Origin: a virus
Length of the DNA: 64,000 nucleotides
IMG/VR virus record: IMGVR_UViG_3300017917_003866
Span: 1-64,000 of that record
Strand: one strand, 5' to 3'
This document shows, in pieces, positions 34,469 to 45,814 of this stretch (positions are counted from its first letter, which is position 1; every line of letters starts with the position of its first letter). The notes under the pieces were generated by a model that searched no databases, was not told where the DNA came from, and saw only the letters and a list, made by a program, of their open reading frames with translations. Position numbers and translations under genes: made by a program.

Positions 34469-36652
34469 ATGGCAAAGACACCTTATATAAGACCCATAGC
34501 AGTACAAGGGGGTACATTTTATACATTTTCTTCTGCTGCGGAAGATTTATCTTTAACCTTTAATAACTCATTAAAGAAATTTACATTCTCTAAATATGCT
34601 TTATTAAAGCTTCCTGAATTTGGATCTCCTACATATGGTGAAAACACATTACAGTTTAATGCCATTGATACTACTTTCTTAGATGCTGCTTATGGCGATT
34701 TCATACTTACAAATCCTAATAATCTAAGTCCTTCGCCTGAGATATCTTTTCAGAACTATTGTTTAAATTTAGAATCTACTATTATATCAGATCCTAACTA
34801 TAATCAGGATTTAAAAAGGAATGTCTCCGAGAGAGTTTTTTGGAAATGGGTTAAAGAATTAGGAGGCGTTAGATATAGGGCAGCAAATACAAATGAAGTG
34901 GTTGCTTCACTAAATCAAACATTAACAACAACAAAAGACGGATATCCATATTCAGATAAAAGATGGGTAGAGGAGGATACGCTTTTAACTGGTAGCGGAA
35001 GTCCTAATCCAAGATACGAGAGAATAGTTCAATATATCGGTGATATCGACGTTGTAAATTCTGTACAAAATTCAGATAACGCATATTCTGAAGTTTATAT
35101 ACACATCCCTACTGGAGATGGCGGTACTCCTTATGTTTTATTTAAAACAGTAGCAGACGAGAACTACTACCCAGATAGAACGTTTACACACTTACCTCCA
35201 GATCCTACCGATACTGAATACCTACAAGGAAGAGATTCTGCTTCAGGATTATATGGACCAAACGGACTTCCTAAATTGGCAATATTTGACCAAGACGTTT
35301 TAGGAGAGCCTGGGGTTAGTGGAACTTCTGCAACTGGATCTTTTACAAATAACTGGTATTCTCCAAGGGATGAAGCTAACTCATATTTTACTGAGGCTAG
35401 TTTTTTTGATAGTAGCAATTTAGAAATACAAAAATATGTAGCTGCATCTGGACCTAGTAGTTATTCAGTAACTTACAACAGGAGTAATCTTGATGGAGTT
35501 CAAATAGATTTTGATCCTGCTTCTTATAAAGCTATTCAAAATTATGTTGGTATTTCAACTATAGAGGAATGGAACGGTACACCCGTTACTACTTCATTTG
35601 AATTTAATGCAGTTTTAGTTTATTATGATGTTTATGATCCTAATAACCCAACAGATTCTGAAACAAATTTATACGGAATTCTTTTCTTAAATGATCCAGA
35701 ACCAGTTTCAACTAATTCTGCTAAATTACCTTCATTTAAGAAATTTAAACCAGATCCGATTACCAAACTTAATGGTAATTCTTACGGATTCAAAATAAAT
35801 TTAAAATTCGATACTGATGTAGAAAGTACAGGAGTAGAGCAAGCGATAAACGATTATTCTTCATTCTCTCTTTCTATATTCATGGATGCTGCTACTGTCC
35901 TTCAAGACGCTGCTAAAAATCTTAACGATAGAACGTTACAGATAGCTGCTATGCAGGAAGAGATTAATTATCTTAAGGATCTAATAATAAACACTGACGA
36001 TAGTACAGAAATAAAAGCAAGATTGGATGTAGTAGAAGCTTCTTTACAAGCAAATCAGGCTCTTTTTGATAATACTCAAGATATACTAAGTCTTATCGAA
36101 AGTAACAGTGATACGATTAATAATATATTACAGAATCAGACTTCTATTAATATGTCATACAATCTTGATTTATTAAAAGATGGCGACGGAACATCTGTGG
36201 ATAGAAGCACTCCTAATATATTAAAAGTTAATGTAACTCAGCAAGACTATAACATATCAGGTAATTCTTTATTTACTATAAATCCTGTAGCTGGTAACAC
36301 TGTACCTCTTTCAATTTATACTAATTATTTAAAGCATAAAAATAATGGTATCTCTATAACAGCAAACAATGATATTGTTATAAAAATAGACGATAGTATA
36401 AATAAATGGCAAAAAGGACAGGTACTAAGACTCGTTATTGGTGACGAGATAGATTTAGGTAATTATTCATTGGTTATATTAACTGATGCTCTAGGAGAGT
36501 TTCCTAAAGATGCTCCTTCAGGAGTTCCTTATTCTTCCGTTGTTGCAGGATTTTTAAATGTGCAGTTCTCTGGATCTGGATATAAACCTATATTTGATAT
36601 AGTTTGTATAGATGCTAAAAACCTAATATTTGAAGTTGATCAAATAAAATAA
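34469..36652 (+). CDS. Baseplate/fibre protein, 727 aa, with coiled coil
   Basis: Family unknown. Residues 1-460 are globular, with F-W-K-W-V-K-E-L-G-G-V-R-Y-R-A-A near 125-140. A helical heptad-like stretch at about 474-554 (L-Q-I-A-A-M-Q-E-E-I-N-Y-L-K-D-L-I) is a likely trimeric coiled coil. The C-terminal 170 residues are beta-rich. It starts 14 bases after the preceding gene. This arrangement fits a baseplate-attached fibre or a baseplate outer protein. No signal peptide. Confidence 0.55.
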   Translation: MAKTPYIRPIAVQGGTFYTFSSAAEDLSLTFNNSLKKFTFSKYALLKLPEFGSPTYGENTLQFNAIDTTFLDAAYGDFILTNPNNLSPSPEISFQNYCLNLESTIISDPNYNQDLKRNVSERVFWKWVKELGGVRYRAANTNEVVASLNQTLTTTKDGYPYSDKRWVEEDTLLTGSGSPNPRYERIVQYIGDIDVVNSVQNSDNAYSEVYIHIPTGDGGTPYVLFKTVADENYYPDRTFTHLPPDPTDTEYLQGRDSASGLYGPNGLPKLAIFDQDVLGEPGVSGTSATGSFTNNWYSPRDEANSYFTEASFFDSSNLEIQKYVAASGPSSYSVTYNRSNLDGVQIDFDPASYKAIQNYVGISTIEEWNGTPVTTSFEFNAVLVYYDVYDPNNPTDSETNLYGILFLNDPEPVSTNSAKLPSFKKFKPDPITKLNGNSYGFKINLKFDTDVESTGVEQAINDYSSFSLSIFMDAATVLQDAAKNLNDRTLQIAAMQEEINYLKDLIINTDDSTEIKARLDVVEASLQANQALFDNTQDILSLIESNSDTINNILQNQTSINMSYNLDLLKDGDGTSVDRSTPNILKVNVTQQDYNISGNSLFTINPVAGNTVPLSIYTNYLKHKNNGISITANNDIVIKIDDSINKWQKGQVLRLVIGDEIDLGNYSLVILTDALGEFPKDAPSGVPYSSVVAGFLNVQFSGSGYKPIFDIVCIDAKNLIFEVDQIK

Positions 36653-36657
36653 AAAAA

Positions 36658-39600
36658 ATGTCGAATACTAAAAATTCATTTTCATCACTAATAGCACAAT
36701 TCCTTAGGCTTCAAAAGAATTCTTTGGAGATTATAAATAAGCTAAATGATGTTACAACATCATCTAAAGATTCAGTTGAGATTGAATTCTTAATGGATGA
36801 TAACACTTCAGAAAATATACAGGTTCCTTCCTTTGGATTTTTAAAAACTGAGATCAATAGATTAGATGAAAATATAAAAGCATTATCTGGATTGGAAGAC
36901 AATAAAGCTAATGTTAGAAATGCGGATGGTACTGTTGCTAAAATATATCAAGCTAAAACTTTAAAAGATCCCTCATCTCCTTCTAGCTTACAGGTTCCTG
37001 GAACTTTCCAAGCTAGAAACAATTGGTTTTTTGAATCTTTCTTAAATCCTCTTCTTTATATAGAAATTGATGTAGAGAACCAAATACCAGAAAATTCAGA
37101 AAGTGTTTACGTAAAAAGAATTATTGCTAATACCCAATCAGATGTACAAAAGCAATACTTCGACAACAATCTTAAAGGAAGGAATGATATTACAGATGCT
37201 GACTTTATAGCTTCTTTAGAAAGTCAGGGAATTCAATATTTTGTTGATGAACAAATAAACAGTCTAGATCTAAGAACAATAAGATATACTGGATCTTTCG
37301 GGGTTTTAAGAATATTTGACGAAGAATTACAGACAACAGTAAATGGAGTAACAACAACTAATACCGTTAGAAAATATAAACTCAACACATTAAAATATAA
37401 TGATGTTCTTTCAGATACTGAAAATTCTAGAACGCTAACAAAAGGAGATCTTTTAATAACAAACGGCGGTACTAAATATGAAATAACTGCTATTGATATT
37501 ACAAACCAGACAATAGTATTAAAAAGATTATTCGGATTTGAAGCAATACAACTAGGTGATTCATCCTTAACAATATATTCAAACGTTCTATCTAACAGAC
37601 AGGTAGAAGTAAATGTTGGATTCGATGAGAGACAAGGGGTATTTATTAAATCAATCGACGGAGATTTTAACGTAGCTTCTAGTAAGTATAGCCCTGGTAT
37701 TTGTTTCTGGTCTAACGAATTACAGATAACAACATCTGATGGTGTAAAAACATTAGAGGCATTTTACAATTCACAAGTTTCTGATTTTGGTAAAATATTT
37801 ATAGCTTCTGCAAAAGATAATACTATTCCTGCTATATACGGACAAACGCCTTCTGCTCCGGTGGTTTCTCCCGGTAATTTTAAGGTAGTAAGAGTAAATT
37901 CACAGATTACTAATTCTAAGGAAAGCGTTTCTTTTAAAGACAAGATAAAAATAAAGAACACCCTTAAGAATGAGATAGATTCTATCGATAGAGCTATAGA
38001 TCAAACTAGGAAACAAATATCTGAGTTAACTACTACTTCTGCAGGAAGCACTCCAACAGCAGAATACAAAAAACTTAATGATAAAATAAGTTCACTTACT
38101 AAGGATAAGGCATCTAAAACTGAATTGGTCTCTACCACGATATCTGAGATAAACAATTTAATTATAACCGTTCCTGAAATCACAGAATCTCCTAAATACA
38201 GAGTAAGAGGATTCTGGCCTATACCTGAGCCTATAATCGATCCTAAAACAGGAGAGCAAAATATAGTTCAATTTAATGTAAGATATAGATATCTTTCCAC
38301 TACTGGAAATCCTAACGGGGTAGATCAGATTGATTATATTGATAATAATGGGGTTGCAAAAACTGGACAGTTTACTAACTGGACTCAATTTAAAAGCGAC
38401 GTAAGAAAGAAAATATATGACATTAATACTGGAACATATGTTTGGCAAATAGAAGACGTTAGCGATGCTAATACGGTAAATATAAACCAGTTAGATATTC
38501 CTATTACAAAGGGAGAGAAGGTAGAAATACAGGTACAGTCTATATCTGAAGCTGGATGGCCAACTAATCCACTTACTTCCGATTGGTCAACCTCAGCGAT
38601 AGTTGATTTTCCACCTGATCTTGTTGTTCAAGTTGACAATTCTGCTTTTGCTGTACAAAATAATACTGATACTGCTGTTGCTAGAGTTCAGAGCGATTTA
38701 CAAGCTAAGGGGTTAGATCAGCATTTATCGACACAGTTTACTTCAGGTGATAAATTTTTTGCACATAATTCATCTGTTATAGCATCTGGATTTTTTGATG
38801 CAACAGGTAAAGCATTAGATCTATTCCAGAAATTAACTCAAATTGATAATGAACTTCAATCTCTAAGAGCTCTTATAGCTAAAGCAAAAGGAACTCTTGG
38901 AGTTTATTTAAGAAGCGGAAATACTTCTAACAAAGTAAATCCAGGAAGCACTGTAAACTTATTTGCTGGATACTATGATCAAATTATAGATCTATCGAAT
39001 CCAAGTAATAAGGGTAAAATTGCTAGTACAGTTTATTATATAGAATTAAGAAACGAAGCAGCAACTCCTTTAGAGCTTTCTTCTTTAATACCTGGAGGAC
39101 AGGGAGTAAAAGCTCCTAATTCTATTTCAGGACAAGCAGATTACAACAACAATAGAAAGTATGGAAATACTCCAGTCCAACTTTCAGGAATAGTTAGTGG
39201 TGATGTTAATGTTTCAAATCCTGGATCTTTCGTACAAGCTTCGGGATATCAAAGTGCTAATGCTTATTCACAGTTTGTATATAACAGATATAAGAGCGTT
39301 GGATTAGATGAGGATCTTTATTTTGCTCCACCTACTTCTCTAACATGGAACCCTACTACAGGTAACACCGTTAATGGATCCCCGGTAAATAATGATGGTA
39401 TAATTATGCCTTATGATCCCTCAGGATCTCCTATAGGAGCTGGACCTAATGCTAACGTTTGGATTGGAACTTATGCAGGTACAACTCCAAATGGTAATGG
39501 AAATCTTAATGAATTCTGTATACACATATCACATCCTGATATAAATGATGGAACCTCTCCTCTTTTTGGATCTTTAGTTAGACCTTCTGTTTTACCTACT

Positions 39601-40149
39601 GGTCCTATGGAATATCCTTCATTTAGACACGCTTTAGGATTTGAAACTGATACTAATATTAATAGTACTATTCCAGGATTCCAGAGCGCTTCATATCAAC
39701 AACTTGAATATTATTCAGCTAATCCTGCATCTTCATTTGGTACTGACGATAACGCATATCCTAATAAATTGGGATTTGTAGAATCTGACGAATTCTTATG
39801 TGGTAAATTTTCTTGCGGATCCTATCTATTTTTAGCTCCTACTAATCATACTGCGGTACAGATAGAAGGATCTACACAATTAGCAAAAAAGACGCTAGAT
39901 TTTGGCCAGGAGAATGCTATAACGATACCACTTGTTTTTCAAATGAGAGCACAAGATAAGCTTGGATATGTTGGAGGATGGAGATCTGCAGGTAACCTAA
40001 AGAATATTACCTATACTAAGAAAATAGGAATAGATATACAGGTAAAGAATGAGGATCTTTTTTCTTTCGATGTTCTAGTAACAGGAAGTTACACTAAGAC
40101 CTCATTAGTTTCACCAGCTTATTCTCAAAGTAAGAAAACAACTATCTAG
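36658..40149 (+). CDS. Large tail appendage protein, 1163 aa, with coiled coil and FN3-like segment
   Basis: Family unknown. A helical N-terminus (about 1-85) is followed by beta-rich domains. A heptad-type coiled coil spans about 427-500. A segment at about 512-652 resembles a fibronectin type III pair (F-N-V-R-Y-R-Y-L-S, Y-V-W-Q-I-E-D-V, V-E-I-Q-V-Q-S-I-S-E-A-G-W) as in host-recognition tail-tip proteins. The C-terminal 350 residues hold several G/S/P-rich loops. It starts six bases after the previous gene. Confidence 0.55.
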   Translation: MSNTKNSFSSLIAQFLRLQKNSLEIINKLNDVTTSSKDSVEIEFLMDDNTSENIQVPSFGFLKTEINRLDENIKALSGLEDNKANVRNADGTVAKIYQAKTLKDPSSPSSLQVPGTFQARNNWFFESFLNPLLYIEIDVENQIPENSESVYVKRIIANTQSDVQKQYFDNNLKGRNDITDADFIASLESQGIQYFVDEQINSLDLRTIRYTGSFGVLRIFDEELQTTVNGVTTTNTVRKYKLNTLKYNDVLSDTENSRTLTKGDLLITNGGTKYEITAIDITNQTIVLKRLFGFEAIQLGDSSLTIYSNVLSNRQVEVNVGFDERQGVFIKSIDGDFNVASSKYSPGICFWSNELQITTSDGVKTLEAFYNSQVSDFGKIFIASAKDNTIPAIYGQTPSAPVVSPGNFKVVRVNSQITNSKESVSFKDKIKIKNTLKNEIDSIDRAIDQTRKQISELTTTSAGSTPTAEYKKLNDKISSLTKDKASKTELVSTTISEINNLIITVPEITESPKYRVRGFWPIPEPIIDPKTGEQNIVQFNVRYRYLSTTGNPNGVDQIDYIDNNGVAKTGQFTNWTQFKSDVRKKIYDINTGTYVWQIEDVSDANTVNINQLDIPITKGEKVEIQVQSISEAGWPTNPLTSDWSTSAIVDFPPDLVVQVDNSAFAVQNNTDTAVARVQSDLQAKGLDQHLSTQFTSGDKFFAHNSSVIASGFFDATGKALDLFQKLTQIDNELQSLRALIAKAKGTLGVYLRSGNTSNKVNPGSTVNLFAGYYDQIIDLSNPSNKGKIASTVYYIELRNEAATPLELSSLIPGGQGVKAPNSISGQADYNNNRKYGNTPVQLSGIVSGDVNVSNPGSFVQASGYQSANAYSQFVYNRYKSVGLDEDLYFAPPTSLTWNPTTGNTVNGSPVNNDGIIMPYDPSGSPIGAGPNANVWIGTYAGTTPNGNGNLNEFCIHISHPDINDGTSPLFGSLVRPSVLPTGPMEYPSFRHALGFETDTNINSTIPGFQSASYQQLEYYSANPASSFGTDDNAYPNKLGFVESDEFLCGKFSCGSYLFLAPTNHTAVQIEGSTQLAKKTLDFGQENAITIPLVFQMRAQDKLGYVGGWRSAGNLKNITYTKKIGIDIQVKNEDLFSFDVLVTGSYTKTSLVSPAYSQSKKTTI

Positions 40150-40152
40150 TAA

Positions 40153-43100
40153 GTGGCAAGGAAAATAATTAAACAAAATTCGTCTTTCGGGGTTCTTAGA
40201 GCCAATCCAAAGATATCTGGGAATATAAAGATCACTGTAGATTCTAGTAGTGATATATGGCTTAATTCTATAGATTCTAATGCTGAGATGTCTAACAGTT
40301 ATTATAAAGGATTTAGGATATCCCCAGAGACATCTTATGATAAGGATCTTTATAAATTTTTAAGAGAGGGTAAAACTCCATCACAGTTTGTTTTCGGGTT
40401 AATTGGTGAGGGAGATCCGGTTCAGAACCAAATAAAGGATTTATCCGATAGCTATAATTTCTTTTATAGCTCAGGTGTTTCTCCTTTAATCTCTGATAAG
40501 TACAGTGAGGATTTTTCTTATTTAGCACCGCTTTGGCTTGGCGATGATATACCGGATCACTTTGTAATATTTAAACTTAATGATCCTATAGATTATTCAT
40601 ATAAGATTCCAGTAACATCATTAGACGTTGGTAAAACATATAAAGTATTACAGGACACTACAGTAAATCCGCAAGATCCTAACTATCTTCCTTTTATTGT
40701 TTCTTCAGGATCTCAGACTTATGTTGACGGAAACGTATTTACTGCAACTGCTTTTAATTTTACCGTTGTACAAGGGCAAGGATCTGTAATTCTTTTAGAT
40801 CCCCTTTACAACATAGGTAATGTTGAAGACACTGAGAATCATTTTTATGATAAGATACTACCTAAATCTACAGTAGTAGCTAGTTTTGATTTAACTGCGG
40901 ATTCTAATATAGGTAAGTATTTAAGAAAAATAAAAACAACTCCTGGATATACAGACAGTTTAATCGATGTAAGATTCGAGGATGATCAGTTAACCACTTT
41001 TAATGGTGTTAATTATGAGGTTGGTATATTTGATAAGAGAGGTGATTTTTTAATTGACTATTACAAAAATCCAGAGACACAGATAGGATTTGAAGATTTT
41101 ATAACTAGCGGATTTAGTAATAATAGAGTAATAAGTTATAAGCTATTAAATCTTGAATTCTTATTTAATGATAATGATTCTTCAAACTACACTATAAACA
41201 GATATTTTGGACTTTATGTTAATGCTCCGGAGATAGCTAAGTTTAAATTAGACGGAAATGCACTTTATAGGAGTCAAGGAGAATCTGGAAACACCCCAAT
41301 TCCTGAAAAAAATAATAAGGGATATTACGATCAGGAGACTACATATTTTCAATATAATGATAATGGAGTTAGGCTTTATTTAGATCCTTCTAAAATATCT
41401 GGTATAATACCAAATTCTGATGACGTAAATATAGTGGAGGAAACCAAACTTTTCTGGATAAAGGACAAGAAAGGTAACTTTCATTCTCTAAAAAGATTCG
41501 AAGGATATGGCACATCGTCTCCCGATCCAATATATTCTGTATATGGATTACCAGGATACGAGAACCAATTAGTGATACAGGATACTTCGATAGATTTATC
41601 ATTATTTACTGGTAAGGATGTAGATACTAAAAAACAATATCCAGCAACAACAACAGGTGAAAAAGGAAGAGGATATAGTGTAATCAGAATCGGAAAAGAA
41701 CTTAATAACTATAACGAGAATGCTTTTATATTCTATAACCCTCTGGGATATCACGGAGTACCTGGAGCTAAATATGATATAATAAAAGCATCGGATCTTT
41801 CTTTCACTATTGATGAGTGGGGACCAGGAAGTTTTTATGCTCAGGACGGTGTTTATTATTATCATCCTTTCGGTAGCAACGAGAAAATTGCGGAAGCTTT
41901 AACAGGAATATTTAATAGCTTCAATTACAACTCATTTGAATCATTTAATTCGGGAGACGAGGTTATAATAAGAACCAATGCCACTGGAATCCAGGAGAAC
42001 AATAAATATTATCTAGACTTTTTCCAAAACTTCTCGACACTTCAGAGAATGCCTGATTCAGAGAGAGGAGCAGTTTTCATAAACGAAAAAGATGCTTGTG
42101 ATATAAATCAAAGACAATCTTTCTTAGGAGGTTCTAATTATGCTAATACTAGGGTTAAAGTTAAAATAGAAGACGCGAATAAAATAGAGATAGGCAAAAC
42201 TTTTATAGAGACAGTAAAAAATACTTCTACTGATTCTTTTAGTAATTTGCCAGAGTATTCAAATAAAGGTGCATCTGTAGTAGTTGGTAAGTATAGGTTC
42301 GTAGATCAATATGCTAAAGACTCAAAAGGAGAAATAGTAGGACTTAAGGATTTTGAAACTCATGCAACACTCGAGATAGCTAATTTTACGGAATCAATAG
42401 CTTTTGGTACGTCGGGAACAATATCAGCATTCAATACTTATGATGCCACTTTAGGTATATTTTCTTTCTATGGATTAAGAGAAATTGATATGGACTTCTG
42501 GTACAGCCAGTATGGATATACACCTACTAAAGAGTATTATAAACATTTAGATACACAACCAGAGGGAACCACTAAAATAATACAAGGTAAAACTTACTTT
42601 GTATCATCAGGGGCTGTTATAGAATATAATTCTAATAATATAACAGGACCTGATTTCTTTGAGGGTGTACCAGGAGAGGATCAATACTTATTAGTTACCG
42701 CATCATCCACAGGTGAATCAAACGTATTCCCAACTTTATCTTCTAGAGGGAATGTAACAACAGGAGTTAATCCGAGTAATTTTGATTACTCCTTTTATCC
42801 AGATCTTGATGCTTTCCCAGGATTTTATGGAATTCAATCTCTACAATATATAGATAATCAAATAGGGATTGATACAAAATATAAGCAATTAAATTTTGGT
42901 AAGCTAGATTCCGAATATGATTATACACAGGACAATTATAATCCTGCTTATGCAACAAATAGTAGAGTTAGTCCTTATATAACTAAATGGGTTTATAGAG
43001 GTGGAACTGATGTTAGAGGAAATGGATATAGATTAAATTCTAATATAGCTTTTAGTCCTTTAAACTTTTCACCTAGCTTTTTTAGAAGATCTCAAGATCC

Positions 43101-45771
43101 TCAGTATTTTACACATGAATGGTATCATTTACAAAAACCACCATATTCTTTACCAGAGGAAAGTTTACATATCGATAAAAGTTACCTTGCTGATGAGATA
43201 GATTTAAATTATCTAAGCGATGCAAATCCTGCACTAAGAGATTACTTTTTAGATTATTTTTCTATAGAGGGAGGAGATTTTGGTACTTACTATCCAGGAA
43301 GCGATACAATAAGGGATATCGATCTTACTGAAAGATATTCAATATTTGATTTTAATAGTGGAAGTAAATTCTGCGAAACACTTTATAGGGGAGCTAAAAT
43401 AAGGATAAAGAGAACATTTACTGACTATGCTCAAGGTGAATCTATAAATTACATAGAGGATGATAGATTCTACGACGATTATAAATTCTCATGTGTTATA
43501 GTTCCAATAAGAAATATAATTGATGAGATACAATCACCGGTTAAAGTTAAGATCGTAGAGAATAGGACATTTAAAAACATCACATTTGTAATTGAGGTTT
43601 TAATAGATGATTCGAGAGTTTTAAATTTCGAAGATATAAGTCCAGAAAAACAATATTTAGATCTTGATTATTTCCTTTTATATTCATTAAAAGATAAACT
43701 AGATAGCTCATATTTCCCAACTACTTCAAGTACTTGGCTTCCTTCTGGATCAATAGAACTTCCTGTTGTTGGTGACATAAAATTATCATCCGCTCTTAAT
43801 ATATCATCAACTCCTAATTCACAGGGTTTATTTTCTGCTGTAAATAGTGGAACAGTTGGTGCTGAGGGTGAAATTTATATAATACCTAATCCAGATTATG
43901 AAACAGACCTAAGAGATGAAATAAACTTCACGTATCTTCCTAGCGTAGTTCCTTCTTTATCTGGTCCTAACTCAACAAGTCCTGGATCTTTTTATGGAAT
44001 TGCTGGACCTGCACCTTACAATGGTTATACTCTACCTTTCCCTACAGGGGTAGGACAGGACGTAGTTAATTTTACAAATGTCATGACTACAGGAAATGTT
44101 TATATCTTTAATTTTAGCGATATAGGTGTACCTGGACCTGTAGATATACCTACAATAGCAAATTATTTTTCCGTAGCTAATACACCAATATATCAAAGAC
44201 AAGGTGGTATATCATACTGGCAAAATATCTTAGAAAAAATATCTTTTGCTAATCTTTCTCTTTGGGTAAATACTGGATATCCTTATATAGATTATTTAAC
44301 CTATGAATGGGACGAAACAACTAACACTACAAAATTATTAGAGGATCAATTTGTACTTGAATTTATAAGACCTTCATTCTTTGAGCAGAATTCTGTTATT
44401 GTAACTAAGGAAATAACTGATAAGCCACAGGAGCTTAATGTTTTTAATGTGGGATATGAAACTGAAGATATTAATGGTGAGAGTGAACTTTATAGATACG
44501 GGGGTGAATATGTTCCTAGCTTTAGAGAGGTACTAAAATTCGAGAATGTAAAATATGATGCTCCTATATGGGTAATTCCAGAATCTAATACATTCTATGT
44601 AAAAGTTATCGAAAAAACAACCGAATCGATAAATTATGATTTAGGATCAATTTATTGCTTAGAAATAAATGGCGTATCACAGGATGAGATAAATCTAGTA
44701 AAAGGTATTACATATTATTTTGATCTAAGTGATTCAAGCAATACTGGATATCAGCTCTATTTCTCGGAAGAAAAATTAGGTAATAATATATCATCGGATT
44801 CATTATCTCAGGGATATACTTTATTTGGAACACCAGGGACACCAGGATCTTATATAGAATTAGTAGTTCCTTATGATTTTCCAGAAACTGTTTATTATGT
44901 AGCAGAGGGTGGAAAATATATGGGAGGAAATACCAAGATAATAGATTCGATAGAATATTCTTATTGTTCTTTCGGTCCTTATAAGGATGGATTCGGTGTT
45001 TCTAAAAATGTTAATTACTATAAATATTCTCCACAGTGGATATTTAGAATCGGACAAAATTCACCTTATAATCCAGTATATACTATAATAGGAGAAACCC
45101 CAGTTGATAAGAGGAATCTTTCAATTTTTGAAAGTTCTTGGGATCCTGGATTTTATAGAGAATATTCAGGTCCTACTGGTTATACTAATCTACCAGGAAC
45201 TAGAGTAATGAAGGAACAGAAATCCTTCTTTGGTAGTAAATTTATGCAAACTCCAGATCTAATAAATTCTCAGAAGCAATTAATATATCCGCAATCTTTA
45301 AAAGATGTCTTAGATCTAAACTACAACAACTATCCTAACTACGAAATATTATGGGAGAACAATCCTAGTGAATTAAAAGGAGTTATCTTAATGGATAGGG
45401 TATTGAATAGATATTTTTTAGAAGATGGAGGTAAACAATCGTTTAATAAATTTATCGTTCCTGAATTTGGATTTGGAAGTACTTCTGATGTTGACGATGA
45501 TTTTAAAGAATATATGACTCAGAATATAATTCCTATATTCCAGTCTAAATTAAACAAAGGATATCTTAAAAAAGTTCCTATCACTGCTAATCAGACACTA
45601 ACTCCAGTGATAGGAGATCTAGCAGATTATCAGAAATTGATCAATGGTTATTTTAATTCAGATGAGATTAGATACACTAAAGTTAATGATCTGAGATATG
45701 AATTTAGAATACCTAAAGATCCTTCTTTTAACTATTCTGTTTGTTTTTCTTTAGATATAGGAAAAATTTAA
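40153..45771 (+). CDS. Very large virion protein, 1872 aa (GTG start)
   Basis: Family unknown. The start is GTG at 40153, three bases after the upstream stop. The sequence is rich in Tyr, Phe, Asn, Ser and Asp with frequent Y-x-Y and F-x-F strand patterns, and no membrane segment, so it is probably a chain of beta domains. Recognisable pieces include W-L-G-D-D-I-P-D-H-F-V-I-F-K-L near 125 and repeated glycine/proline loops. Its length and place among appendage genes suggest a large distal or whisker-like part, or a baseplate periphery protein. Confidence 0.55.
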   Translation: MARKIIKQNSSFGVLRANPKISGNIKITVDSSSDIWLNSIDSNAEMSNSYYKGFRISPETSYDKDLYKFLREGKTPSQFVFGLIGEGDPVQNQIKDLSDSYNFFYSSGVSPLISDKYSEDFSYLAPLWLGDDIPDHFVIFKLNDPIDYSYKIPVTSLDVGKTYKVLQDTTVNPQDPNYLPFIVSSGSQTYVDGNVFTATAFNFTVVQGQGSVILLDPLYNIGNVEDTENHFYDKILPKSTVVASFDLTADSNIGKYLRKIKTTPGYTDSLIDVRFEDDQLTTFNGVNYEVGIFDKRGDFLIDYYKNPETQIGFEDFITSGFSNNRVISYKLLNLEFLFNDNDSSNYTINRYFGLYVNAPEIAKFKLDGNALYRSQGESGNTPIPEKNNKGYYDQETTYFQYNDNGVRLYLDPSKISGIIPNSDDVNIVEETKLFWIKDKKGNFHSLKRFEGYGTSSPDPIYSVYGLPGYENQLVIQDTSIDLSLFTGKDVDTKKQYPATTTGEKGRGYSVIRIGKELNNYNENAFIFYNPLGYHGVPGAKYDIIKASDLSFTIDEWGPGSFYAQDGVYYYHPFGSNEKIAEALTGIFNSFNYNSFESFNSGDEVIIRTNATGIQENNKYYLDFFQNFSTLQRMPDSERGAVFINEKDACDINQRQSFLGGSNYANTRVKVKIEDANKIEIGKTFIETVKNTSTDSFSNLPEYSNKGASVVVGKYRFVDQYAKDSKGEIVGLKDFETHATLEIANFTESIAFGTSGTISAFNTYDATLGIFSFYGLREIDMDFWYSQYGYTPTKEYYKHLDTQPEGTTKIIQGKTYFVSSGAVIEYNSNNITGPDFFEGVPGEDQYLLVTASSTGESNVFPTLSSRGNVTTGVNPSNFDYSFYPDLDAFPGFYGIQSLQYIDNQIGIDTKYKQLNFGKLDSEYDYTQDNYNPAYATNSRVSPYITKWVYRGGTDVRGNGYRLNSNIAFSPLNFSPSFFRRSQDPQYFTHEWYHLQKPPYSLPEESLHIDKSYLADEIDLNYLSDANPALRDYFLDYFSIEGGDFGTYYPGSDTIRDIDLTERYSIFDFNSGSKFCETLYRGAKIRIKRTFTDYAQGESINYIEDDRFYDDYKFSCVIVPIRNIIDEIQSPVKVKIVENRTFKNITFVIEVLIDDSRVLNFEDISPEKQYLDLDYFLLYSLKDKLDSSYFPTTSSTWLPSGSIELPVVGDIKLSSALNISSTPNSQGLFSAVNSGTVGAEGEIYIIPNPDYETDLRDEINFTYLPSVVPSLSGPNSTSPGSFYGIAGPAPYNGYTLPFPTGVGQDVVNFTNVMTTGNVYIFNFSDIGVPGPVDIPTIANYFSVANTPIYQRQGGISYWQNILEKISFANLSLWVNTGYPYIDYLTYEWDETTNTTKLLEDQFVLEFIRPSFFEQNSVIVTKEITDKPQELNVFNVGYETEDINGESELYRYGGEYVPSFREVLKFENVKYDAPIWVIPESNTFYVKVIEKTTESINYDLGSIYCLEINGVSQDEINLVKGITYYFDLSDSSNTGYQLYFSEEKLGNNISSDSLSQGYTLFGTPGTPGSYIELVVPYDFPETVYYVAEGGKYMGGNTKIIDSIEYSYCSFGPYKDGFGVSKNVNYYKYSPQWIFRIGQNSPYNPVYTIIGETPVDKRNLSIFESSWDPGFYREYSGPTGYTNLPGTRVMKEQKSFFGSKFMQTPDLINSQKQLIYPQSLKDVLDLNYNNYPNYEILWENNPSELKGVILMDRVLNRYFLEDGGKQSFNKFIVPEFGFGSTSDVDDDFKEYMTQNIIPIFQSKLNKGYLKKVPITANQTLTPVIGDLADYQKLINGYFNSDEIRYTKVNDLRYEFRIPKDPSFNYSVCFSLDIGKI

Positions 45772-45788
45772 TAGAGGGATGAATTTTT

Positions 45789-45797
45789 GATATATAA
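45789..45797 (+). promoter_or_regulatory. GATATATAA box, candidate late promoter
   Basis: An exact box in the 43-base gap before the collagen-like fibre gene, 17 bases upstream of the ATG. Confidence 0.45.
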
Positions 45798-45814
45798 TAC
45801 AACTATAATAAGCG

